Shown in pieces: positions 38,531 through 45,524 of a DNA stretch of 45,524 nt. The DNA is from a virus. The notes under the pieces were generated by a model. It was given only the letters and a program-made list of their open reading frames with translations, was not told the DNA's origin and made no database searches. Every line of letters begins with the position of its first letter. Position 1 is the stretch's first letter. The position numbers and the translations under genes are program-made. The stretch is taken from positions 1 through 45,524 of the IMG/VR virus record IMGVR_UViG_3300033145_000223. The stretch is one strand, 5' to 3'.

Positions 38531-38566
38531 AAAAAACCGCGCGGTCCAGGAGAAAAAACCGCGCGG
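38531..38566 (-). terminator. terminator of the structural operon
   Basis: Two identical copies of CCGCGCGGTTTTTT stand eight bases apart. Because CCGCGCGG is self-complementary, the two copies pair as an 8-bp stem with a 14-base loop and are followed by TTTTTT on the minus strand. It lies 25 bases after the last structural gene. Confidence 0.9.
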
Positions 38567-38590
38567 CGGGAGGGGAACCGACACCCCTCC

Positions 38591-39277
38591 TTATACGGAA
38601 CCGGCGAGAGTCATCATAATCGAATCGACCTTGCCAAGTAGTGCCTGCATATCGCAAGCAGCAAGGTCGTAAATCGTCACATAATCGTTACTCTTCGCCG
38701 CCGTGATAAATCTGTTTATGATATTGCGAATGTCAAGCTGGACCTCGTATGCCGTGGATTCAAGAGATATATTCATGGACACGGTTATCTTGCGGATACT
38801 ATCAAGCACCTCCGCGATTTCGAGCAGTCGCAATGTGAATTCGTTCATGTCCTGAAATCGTGCGTCCCCGCCCTCGATTTTAGAATTGATGCCCGTGCCG
38901 ACAACCTTTCCACCACGGCAGGCATCCACAATCTGGACTGCCAGGTCATCGAACCTCTTTTTAAGTTCGGCAATCTTTATTCGCACGGCCTTGATTGCCG
39001 CCGCCGTGTCGCTTGGGAAGGTGTCTCCCGCCGCCTCGACAAGCCGATGAAAAACATGATCTTGAGTGAGGTTTGTCAACGACCTGAAGAACGGCTCAAT
39101 ATCGTCGTCATGCTCGCGCGTGAACGCTCCGCCCGGATTGGCTTCCATGTACCCGCGAAAGAAGTCGATGAACTGCCGCGCGGTGAAACTGTTGGCCGCC
39201 GCAAGCTGTTCTCGGAGTTGCATTATCTCCTGGTCAAGCCGTGCGATTTCAAGCTCGGATGAAATGGTGATTGGCAT
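38591..39277 (-). CDS. coiled-coil structural protein, last gene of the tail operon
   Basis: 228 residues from ATG 39277 behind AGGAG. The N-terminus (LEIARLDQEIMQLREQLAAA) is a coiled coil and the rest is helical (AIKAVRIKIAELKKRFDDLA). No enzyme motif. Being last before the terminator, it may be a tail tip component or fibre chaperone. The function is not proven. Confidence 0.55.
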   Translation of the reverse strand: MPITISSELEIARLDQEIMQLREQLAAANSFTARQFIDFFRGYMEANPGGAFTREHDDDIEPFFRSLTNLTQDHVFHRLVEAAGDTFPSDTAAAIKAVRIKIAELKKRFDDLAVQIVDACRGGKVVGTGINSKIEGGDARFQDMNEFTLRLLEIAEVLDSIRKITVSMNISLESTAYEVQLDIRNIINRFITAAKSNDYVTIYDLAACDMQALLGKVDSIMMTLAGSV

Positions 39278-39288
39278 GATTTCTCCTG

Positions 39289-40002
39289 TTAGTATTTCAT
39301 CACATATCCAGCGACTGACACATCAACGCTGCCAGCAGCCGCGTTTTTGAGATATTGCACTATCTGATCGGCATCGCACATCAGCGAGAAGTTTTCCTCG
39401 TGATTCTCGTTGACATGTTTCTGGCAATGCGTCGCTCCCTTCGCCCGGAAATGAGTGTCCTTGACATGGGTTTCCGCCCACAATTTGACGTGATCGCATC
39501 CCGGCGGGACGAAGGCACTGCAATCAATATCCGTCCATACCACGGCATTTCCTCCGTTCAAGACCTGCATAATCGCCACTGGTTCCTCAAGATAGAATAT
39601 CTCGCGTCGATTCCCGTTGCCGCATTGATGAATATCAAGAAGGTCCTGTCCGTTATCGTTGCGTACCTCCCCGACACGACGCTTGAGTGTGTACGCTCCG
39701 GGCATCGTCGGCGCTGTATTGGAAGTCGAGAACATGGCTGAAACAGTGCCGTTCTCAATATCTCCGATGACCCAGACGTGATACCATGTATTAGCCGCTT
39801 CCGCGCCTGCATCGAGGCCAAGTGCCCCCGCCGCTGTAATGTCGATGGTCATTGCGGCAGATGCTATCATGTGGCCGGGATTGTACGTCGTATCCGTGCA
39901 ACCGTATCCTACGCTGACCGTGACCGTTGCCGCGGTCGCATAAGCTACGTTGAATCCGTTAAGGTCGCCTAATCCAGCGAGAGATGCAGGCCATGAAGTC
40001 AT
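39289..40002 (-). CDS. tail fibre / receptor-binding-like protein
   Basis: 237 residues; ATG follows the previous stop by one base. It begins GDLNGFNVAYATAATVTVSVGYG, then TWYHVWVIGDIENG, a pattern seen in distal tail or fibre proteins that wrap a beta-rich core. It contains several His residues (GATHCQKHVNENHEE). Position at the distal end of the tail operon suggests a role in host contact. No exact family. Confidence 0.55.
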   Translation of the reverse strand: MTSWPASLAGLGDLNGFNVAYATAATVTVSVGYGCTDTTYNPGHMIASAAMTIDITAAGALGLDAGAEAANTWYHVWVIGDIENGTVSAMFSTSNTAPTMPGAYTLKRRVGEVRNDNGQDLLDIHQCGNGNRREIFYLEEPVAIMQVLNGGNAVVWTDIDCSAFVPPGCDHVKLWAETHVKDTHFRAKGATHCQKHVNENHEENFSLMCDADQIVQYLKNAAAGSVDVSVAGYVMKY

Positions 40003-40003
40003 G

Positions 40004-40942
40004 TTAGTAATTCCCCAAGTCCCACTGATCGTCGTGCATTATCCAGCGGTCGCCATACGGAGCCGGTCGAACAAGCGCCCATACTGTGTCGCCAACAACC
40101 GGGAGCCAATCAGTTTGCAATCCAGTTCCGCCTGCCGCCGTCCAAGTCAAGCCGGGAACCGCTGTCGATATATTGTCAAAATTACCACCAGCGACATCAA
40201 GCAATTGTATGAATAAAGACCTCTGATTCAAATCCTGACAAACTGTAAAGTCAGTCAACGCCACCGCTCCTGCCGGAATATTTCCCGCCACGTTCACAAT
40301 CTTCAAATGATAACCAGTGCCGCCCGGAACCACCGTAACCTCCGCCCTGAACAGATACCCGGCGTGGTGGTCAATGTAGAATTCTCCGTTGACGTGGAGA
40401 AACGCCTGCACAAGAGCGCCGCTGGCAAGCACCGCGCAACCTGTCTCTCGGAGATTGGCGATGCCGGAGGTCAAGGACGAGCCGGTCATCGTCGTTCCGT
40501 CAGGATTGCACTGTTGCACCTTGTACTGGTTGTTGTTGTCGCGGTCCTGATGACTGATAATCTTCACCAGCGTATTCGTCCCGGCGCCACCGCCGCCGCC
40601 GAGGAGGTCGATTAAAACCCGCCAGTTCCCTGCGCTATCGTAAGCACGCCAACCTCTGACAGTTTGCCCGGCAAGCCCGGCAGGTGCAAGGCGGTAGTCC
40701 TGCGCGGTATATTGAGCGGTAGCATCGTCTGTCCACCCCGCTGCAATCGTCCAGATTTGACGCTGGACGGTGTAAGCGCCGCCGCCGTCATTGCTGACTA
40801 CGCGAAACCACTCTTCTTGAGGGTCGTTTGGAGGATTGGTGGTTCCGGGGCGTCCTTGACCACCGGGAACACGCGACATGAAGTCCATGTACATCGCGGC
40901 GAATTTGCTTCTGTCATTATCGCTTAATATGTGAGCGGCCAT
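40004..40942 (-). CDS. tail tip / baseplate protein
   Basis: 312 residues; the start overlaps the previous stop as TAATG. The first 40 residues (DRSKFAAMYMDFMSRVPGG) precede a beta-rich body with a glycine tract LLGGGGGAGTNT near residue 113, as in hinge regions of fibres. It has no enzyme motif. A structural role in the tail tip is inferred from position after the tape measure and the 281-residue gene. Confidence 0.55.
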   Translation of the reverse strand: MAAHILSDNDRSKFAAMYMDFMSRVPGGQGRPGTTNPPNDPQEEWFRVVSNDGGGAYTVQRQIWTIAAGWTDDATAQYTAQDYRLAPAGLAGQTVRGWRAYDSAGNWRVLIDLLGGGGGAGTNTLVKIISHQDRDNNNQYKVQQCNPDGTTMTGSSLTSGIANLRETGCAVLASGALVQAFLHVNGEFYIDHHAGYLFRAEVTVVPGGTGYHLKIVNVAGNIPAGAVALTDFTVCQDLNQRSLFIQLLDVAGGNFDNISTAVPGLTWTAAGGTGLQTDWLPVVGDTVWALVRPAPYGDRWIMHDDQWDLGNY

Positions 40943-41787
40943 TAAAGAGTTATCGCCAAAGGATCAAAATCGACTTGCGGATAGATAACAAAGTTTTTGA
41001 AACTTCCAACAGGATCGTACAACCCTCCGGCATCGAGTGGAAGCGGCTCTGTTGTAGGTCTGGCGTCCGCTCCAGTGCCAACCATAATCGGGCCATAAGT
41101 TGCGCCTTCCATGTCCCCCATACCCTCGTTTAACGCACGGAGACGATGCCCTTTTTCGCGATAATCAAACTGATACGTGATGTCATAATATGTCCGGGTG
41201 TCGTCCACAACCTTCCGAGAATTGATTGTCGAGCACAGAACCGTATTACTCGCAAGGCCGTTCCAAGCGCCGATATTGAGGTGGTTCTCATAGAGTTTGA
41301 TGTGAGCGATTGCCCCGGCGTCAATGTTGCGCTGTACGGTTATCAGGATGTCATTATGATCTTTTACAAGCCCCTTGAATTGAACGTCAGCAGAATTTAA
41401 CAGAGGGTCGCCCGCCTCGTCGTCCTCAATCGCCACAGTGCTCTTTGCTGTAGAATATGAAATCTTATCGGCGTAATTCGTCGGGTCTTGCTCGGTCGGG
41501 TTCTCCGGGTCGATGGTCTGTCGATAGTCACAACGAACATGAAATGAGGTCATCGTTTTCTCGAACGGTATCCCTGTAATATTGTAACAACGAAGACCCG
41601 ACGCGCCGGGGAAACCCTCTCCGATTGCAGGCAAGACAGGTGATGTAAGAGCCTCAAGCACGCCGCTTGCGAAAGTTCCTTTGGCTGTAGCGAGCAGTAT
41701 CGTGTAGGTAAGCGTTGCTGTGGATTCGTTCTTTCCGTTGTTAATCCGACCCGCCGTCCACATTTCTTTAGCGCTTGAAATCGCCAT
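40942..41787 (-). CDS. tail protein next to tape measure (distal tail candidate)
   Basis: 281 residues, starting one base after the tape measure stop. It is beta-rich (ATLTYTILLATAKGTFASG, then ISYSTAKSTVAIEDDEAGD). The gene directly after the tape measure usually encodes the distal tail protein or a tail tip protein, so that is the best inference. No diagnostic motif. Confidence 0.55.
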   Translation of the reverse strand: MAISSAKEMWTAGRINNGKNESTATLTYTILLATAKGTFASGVLEALTSPVLPAIGEGFPGASGLRCYNITGIPFEKTMTSFHVRCDYRQTIDPENPTEQDPTNYADKISYSTAKSTVAIEDDEAGDPLLNSADVQFKGLVKDHNDILITVQRNIDAGAIAHIKLYENHLNIGAWNGLASNTVLCSTINSRKVVDDTRTYYDITYQFDYREKGHRLRALNEGMGDMEGATYGPIMVGTGADARPTTEPLPLDAGGLYDPVGSFKNFVIYPQVDFDPLAITL

Positions 41788-44052
41788 CTATCCCCCTATA
41801 TCCGCAAAGGCGAGTCGAACGCCGCTGTCGAGTAACGCTTGAAGCATCGCCGCTTGATCTTCAGCGGCTTTCAGCGCCTTCTTCTGGATTTTCAACGATG
41901 CCTTGCTGTTCTTCGCGGTCTCCTGCTCGGGAGTGAACCCCGGAGCACGTTTTAGAAATCGAGCGGTGAATGCCTCGACGCCGCGTGGTGGCTGCATCAT
42001 TTCTTTCCTTGCAGCGGCCTCGGCAGGAGTCGCTTTCTCGCCGGGGATACCGCCCATCATTGCGCCCATGATACCCATTATACCAACAGCGCCTTTTGCA
42101 AGATGCTCACGGCGACCGCGAATACCGCCCATTGCCTTGAAAACACCTGCTTGGACACCTGCGAGACCGACGACAGCAGATAGAGCATCTGAACCGTCCC
42201 GAGCACCTTGAGCGATTGCATCGCGGATATGCTCACGTAATTCTTTCATCGCCTGTTGCATCTCCGGGCCACGGAAATGCGAGGGGAGATGTTGAATTCC
42301 GAGGTTAGCTGTTTCCTGCGCGGCCTCAAAATCAGCTGCTTTCCAATGTGCGAGCCATTTGTCAGCGGTGGTTTTCGCCTTTGCAACTCTATCGGCAGCC
42401 GCCTTGTCACGAATAGCTTTTATCGTGGCTTCGAGTTTCAATTCCGCAATTCTCGTTTTATGCAATATCCCTGCGTGTAACGTATCGAGTTCCGCCAAGT
42501 GCATCTGATTGCGGATTTTCTGCTCGCTCAACAGATTTCCGGTTCCGTCTTTATATATTTTTATTATCCTGTCTTGGAATGCTTTCGCGGCATCATGCCA
42601 ACCTTTCATGTGCTCTTCGGCGAGTTTCGCGTCCTTCAACATCTGCGCCTGCCACGGCGCACTGGATGGTAATTTGATCGCCCCGAGCGCCTTGCGGGAT
42701 TTCGCAAGTTCTTTCCATATCTCGGTTGTCAGACGACCAAGACTCTTCGCCTTCACAAATTCTTTTGTTGCGATCTCTTCGCGTTTTTCAGCCTCCCACA
42801 ATAACACCAGCGAATACGTCTGTGCAGGTTTCGCGGCTTCCTCTGTCATTTTATGAATCTTATCAAAATATTCGCGGAAATTTTTCTCCGAATCGAGCAA
42901 GCCAAAAGTGTTGTATTTTGCAAACCTCAAACCCCATTCTGTCACCTTCTCTCCGGCAGACTCAAGAGGGTCTTCGAGGAATCTTTTTATCGCCGGAGTC
43001 CATTCTTTCAATATTGGCAATAATTCTTCGCCCATGCCCCGCATAAATTTCTCCCAAGCTTGTTTGAGTTCTGCAATTTTCTGCGCCCCGGAATCAGCCA
43101 TTTTGCCAAACGCTTTATCCGCTTCGCCGCTTGATTTCCCGATATAATTGATGTCACGGCCCATACCCTTCAAATCTTTTTGCATGGCGGCTATTGCGAG
43201 AAACGCCTTCTTGGGGAACATCTTTGCCAGTTGGCCGCTCGTCGCTTTCGTGAGTTCTTGGATAATCCCATCAAGACCCTTTGCTTTAATTGCCGCCTCT
43301 CCATACTCGATTCCGAGTTCTTTCCATATCCTTTTAGATTTTTCAGCCGGGTTCAGGATTTTGACGATCACGGCACTGAGCGCGGTGGTCGCCTGAGCGC
43401 TCTTGATTCCCTGCCGGGTCATGGTCGATAACGCCGCGAGCAGCGTCTTGAGTTTCACGCCGGCGACGGAACCGATAGCCGCGACTTTCCCAACCTCGGA
43501 AGCAAGCTCCTGATATGTGAGCTTTCCTTTTTTTACGGTCGCAAATAGCATGTCGCTGACTGTCGTCGCGTATTCAGCAGATAACTGATATGAATTGAGA
43601 ATCGAGGTCAAGACATCGGCAGCCGTCCCTGTATCGGTAAGCCCTCCAATCGCCGCTCTGGTCGCAACCTCAAGCACGCCCATCGCCTTCGCCGCCGGGA
43701 TCGAAGCAGAGAGGATGTCGTAAAGACCCTTGCTGATTGTCTCGGTTGTCTGCCCATATTGTGTGGATAATTTCTCCATACCCTCTATCATGCCTGGCAA
43801 CTTGTGCATGGTTTGATCGGTGAGCATCGTACTAACAGAAGCCGCCTGCTTCTCAAATTCACCCATCTTCACCATAGCGCTTCCGAGGCCACGGACAAGA
43901 CGCACTCCAATCATAAAAGCAGCACCACCAGCAGCGAGCTTGAGCATCGAGAGCTTCGCCCCGAGACTGGATGTTGCTCTCCCCGCACGCCTGAATTTCG
44001 CAGACGCACGGTCGTGGGCTTTAATGTAAACATCGACGCTTCTTTTCGCCAT
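41788..44052 (-). CDS. tail tape measure protein
   Basis: 754 residues. The N-terminus (RSVDVYIKAHDRASAKFRRA), a hydrophobic stretch (about 35-58), then GEFEKQAASVSTML, KLSTQYGQTTETISKGLYDI and YQELASEVGKVAAIGSVAGV match the core of the phage tape measure family (TP901-like). Long amphipathic helices fill the rest, and residues about 600-680 include a further hydrophobic part. The protein sets the tail length; at about 0.15 nm per residue the tail would be roughly 110 nm. The start overlaps the stop of the GT extension by one base. Confidence 0.92.
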   Translation of the reverse strand: MAKRSVDVYIKAHDRASAKFRRAGRATSSLGAKLSMLKLAAGGAAFMIGVRLVRGLGSAMVKMGEFEKQAASVSTMLTDQTMHKLPGMIEGMEKLSTQYGQTTETISKGLYDILSASIPAAKAMGVLEVATRAAIGGLTDTGTAADVLTSILNSYQLSAEYATTVSDMLFATVKKGKLTYQELASEVGKVAAIGSVAGVKLKTLLAALSTMTRQGIKSAQATTALSAVIVKILNPAEKSKRIWKELGIEYGEAAIKAKGLDGIIQELTKATSGQLAKMFPKKAFLAIAAMQKDLKGMGRDINYIGKSSGEADKAFGKMADSGAQKIAELKQAWEKFMRGMGEELLPILKEWTPAIKRFLEDPLESAGEKVTEWGLRFAKYNTFGLLDSEKNFREYFDKIHKMTEEAAKPAQTYSLVLLWEAEKREEIATKEFVKAKSLGRLTTEIWKELAKSRKALGAIKLPSSAPWQAQMLKDAKLAEEHMKGWHDAAKAFQDRIIKIYKDGTGNLLSEQKIRNQMHLAELDTLHAGILHKTRIAELKLEATIKAIRDKAAADRVAKAKTTADKWLAHWKAADFEAAQETANLGIQHLPSHFRGPEMQQAMKELREHIRDAIAQGARDGSDALSAVVGLAGVQAGVFKAMGGIRGRREHLAKGAVGIMGIMGAMMGGIPGEKATPAEAAARKEMMQPPRGVEAFTARFLKRAPGFTPEQETAKNSKASLKIQKKALKAAEDQAAMLQALLDSGVRLAFADIGG

Positions 44053-44363
44053 TAGATCATCATTCCCAATATACCCATTTCGGATTTATACGCTGATTGT
44101 TCTCTCCATATTACCAGGCATGCTTCCACGAATTGAGCGCACTGGTCGGTTTGCCCTCCCGCGACATACGGCAATCCCTTCTCGTACAATTCGGCAACTT
44201 TGATAGCACGCCATATATCCTCGGTGACAAACTTTATCGGGCATTCGTTAAGTTGAAACTGTCCACTGCCGCCACAATCTTCACAGCCGCGACCCCAGCA
44301 TGACGGGCATTCAAATTGAGGTCTGATTTCTTTCGGAATCTTCTCGCAATTCTCCCGGTCTAT
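44052..44363 (-). CDS. T extension of the tail assembly chaperone (made by -1 frameshift)
   Basis: This frame has no start of its own and adds 103 residues to the G-like protein through -1 slippage on A AAA AAA just before the G stop. The fused product would be 250 residues. CPSCWGRG followed by CEDCGGSG is a DnaJ-like zinc motif, with earlier and later single cysteines (CPSKK, CPIKF). In lambda, the GT fusion is made in small amount and wraps the tape measure protein during tail assembly. It ends at TAA 44052-44054, overlapping the tape measure ATG. Confidence 0.8.
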   Translation of the reverse strand: MDRENCEKIPKEIRPQFECPSCWGRGCEDCGGSGQFQLNECPIKFVTEDIWRAIKVAELYEKGLPYVAGGQTDQCAQFVEACLVIWREQSAYKSEMGILGMMI

Positions 44364-44803
44364 TTTTTTCGACGGGCACGTTTTGCAGATTTTGCCGAAG
44401 GAGTGGGCGACTGCAACTTGGATTTTTTTGCGTCTTCAGTCTCCAATATTTCAGCGAAATACAAGTTGCGAAATATCTCCATCACCTCGGCAGGCGTAAA
44501 CATATCTTCGATTAACCCTTTTTTGAATCTTACTTTTTCGCCGGTTCTCGGTCGTGTGATATTTTGCCACTTGTGTATTTGGTCGTCAATACAGGAGATC
44601 ATTTCGCTGATTATTGCATCGCCATCTTCTTTCGACGGCTTTCCCTTTTCGTCAATCCACTCAAGCCATTCCTTGTAGACGACATCAAATCTGTCCGTCT
44701 CTCGACACGTTTTATGGAAAGCCATAATCGTGCGCGGCTTTCCGTTGCGGTTTTTGTCGAGCGTGATTTTCCGCAAGCACTTCGGGTCAATATTGATTGC
44801 CAT
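44360..44803 (-). CDS. tail assembly chaperone, lambda gpG-like
   Basis: 147 residues from ATG 44803 behind AGGAG. The C-terminus is a basic tail (KSAKRARRKK) whose last codons, CGA AAA AAA TAG, form a slippery heptamer in the zero frame. Residues about 80-120 contain a helix KGLIEDMFTPAEVMEIFRNL typical of chaperones of this class. It lies directly upstream of the tape measure gene, as G does. It is produced alone and as the first part of a GT fusion. Confidence 0.8.
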   Translation of the reverse strand: MAINIDPKCLRKITLDKNRNGKPRTIMAFHKTCRETDRFDVVYKEWLEWIDEKGKPSKEDGDAIISEMISCIDDQIHKWQNITRPRTGEKVRFKKGLIEDMFTPAEVMEIFRNLYFAEILETEDAKKSKLQSPTPSAKSAKRARRKK

Positions 44804-44816
44804 ATTTTTCTCCTTG

Positions 44817-45344
44817 TTAAATCTTCTCCAAAAACCGTTTGACCTGCATGTCGATATGATGCTCTAAAATCACACCTCCTCTCGATTCTGTTGTGTCTTT
44901 GATTGAATCGTAATAATCCGCGATGGTCTTGTCGGCTCGAACCATCGTTATAGGGTATCTTGCACGCCCTATTCTCCGCATAGCAACAGTTGATTTCCCG
45001 CGCTTGAGAAGAAATCCACCATGCTGATATTCGCCTGTTTTCTTCGACAATAAGCCACCGCCAGAAGGTTTCGGCTTAAGCCACGCATAAGGAAACCCAT
45101 ACGCGCTAAATCGTATTTTCGCAGCAAAGTGTCTTATGGTTGCCTTGTCAATAAAAGTATACTTGCGGACGTGTTTCTGGATAAGCCCTGCAAGAATAGA
45201 AATACTTTTAACTGACTCCTTACGAACAGTCACGGCAGTTTTGTTAATCGAATCCCGCATAATCCGCGGAATGTATCGCGGATATTTACGGAACGTCGAT
45301 TCCAGACGCTTGATCTGGACTTTACTGAATCCAACGTTTATCAT
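44817..45344 (-). CDS. minor tail protein Z-like / tail completion protein
   Basis: 175 residues, ATG 45344 behind GAGGGCGAT. The helix at 23-45 (IPRIMRDSINKTAVTVRKES) and the later part with AGLIQKHVRKYTFIDKATI followed by basic, beta-rich sequence resemble the gpZ family of lambda-type tails. In related phages it helps tail completion or joining. It lies between the tube gene and G, a variation on the lambda order in which Z precedes U and V. Confidence 0.65.
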   Translation of the reverse strand: MINVGFSKVQIKRLESTFRKYPRYIPRIMRDSINKTAVTVRKESVKSISILAGLIQKHVRKYTFIDKATIRHFAAKIRFSAYGFPYAWLKPKPSGGGLLSKKTGEYQHGGFLLKRGKSTVAMRRIGRARYPITMVRADKTIADYYDSIKDTTESRGGVILEHHIDMQVKRFLEKI

Positions 45345-45353
45345 ATCGCCCTC

Positions 45354-45524
45354 TTACTCGAATTTGATTTTCGGCCCGTCGTCGCCTGCATCTATCACGC
45401 GACGGATTGCGAATTCTGCGTTATTCGTCTGCTTGCCGTCACGATCACCCTCCTGAAGATTCGTCCACTGCAAGCCTGCCCCGGAGGTGTAAATCGTGAT
45501 CTTGTTGCCTGCCGCGCCCCACGA
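45354..45524 (-). CDS. major tail tube protein (3' end, plus repeated part)
   Basis: This segment holds the last 18 codons of the tube gene (45357-45410) and TAA 45354-45356. Bases 45411-45524 duplicate the start of the window. Read with 1-903 it completes the 319-residue protein. Confidence 0.85.
   Translation of the reverse strand, partial: SWGAAGNKITIYTSGAGLQWTNLQEGDRDGKQTNNAEFAIRRVIDAGDDGPKIKFE
45411..45524. repeat. terminal direct repeat, copy 2 (circular join)
   Basis: Exact copy of bases 1-114. See copy 1. Features in this part are the same as at the window start. Confidence 0.95.

Overview
The window is one complete turn of a circular phage genome. Bases 1-114 are repeated exactly at 45411-45524, so the unit is 45,410 bp and the tail tube gene runs across the join. 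Gene content is that of a tailed bacteriophage with a lambda-like siphovirus order: TerL, gpW-like protein, portal, protease/capsid fusion, decoration proteins, head closure, tail terminator, tail tube, Z-like protein, G/GT frameshift chaperones, tape measure and tail tip. Shine-Dalgarno sites of the AAGGAG/GGAGG type and sigma70-type promoters point to a bacterial host that cannot be named from the sequence. No integrase, lysogeny repressor, DNA polymerase or endolysin is recognisable.

Every protein-coding gene I accept is on the minus strand, so transcription runs from high to low coordinates. The order is: (1) 36.1-24.9 kb, early region. It starts at a TTGACA promoter next to a 25-bp palindrome, then two tiny genes, a tRNA / hammerhead ribozyme / tRNA-like cluster, a ribbon-helix-helix protein, two DNA methyltransferases, a DUF1937 protein, a radical SAM protein, many small unknown genes, and a RecE-like exonuclease beside a probable annealing protein. 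(2) 24.9-23.8 kb, non-coding. It holds a 39-bp tandem repeat, a consensus promoter and a short terminated leader; this is the best candidate for a replication origin. (3) 23.8-20.4 kb, initiator-like protein, DnaB helicase and RusA-like resolvase. (4) 20.4-10.6 kb, terminase small subunit, a run of small (often zinc-ribbon) proteins, and a large terminase interrupted by an intein. (5) 10.4 kb through the join to 38.6 kb, the structural operon, starting at a promoter that would give a leaderless mRNA and ending at a strong terminator. (6) 38.5-36.2 kb, about 2.3 kb without a credible gene, filled with decayed copies of a repeat also present at 24.6-24.95 kb.

The points most worth following are: a complete type I hammerhead ribozyme between two tRNA-like genes whose anticodon arms do not fold normally; the origin-like region with a possible attenuator or primer RNA; the dispersed element whose copies resemble broken pieces of one coding repeat; a head-closure protein carrying a LamG-like and an Fn3 domain; a duplicated capsid decoration protein turned into a head fibre; an intein next to a probable catalytic Asp of the terminase nuclease; and a lambda-type G/GT frameshift whose extension carries a DnaJ-like zinc motif.
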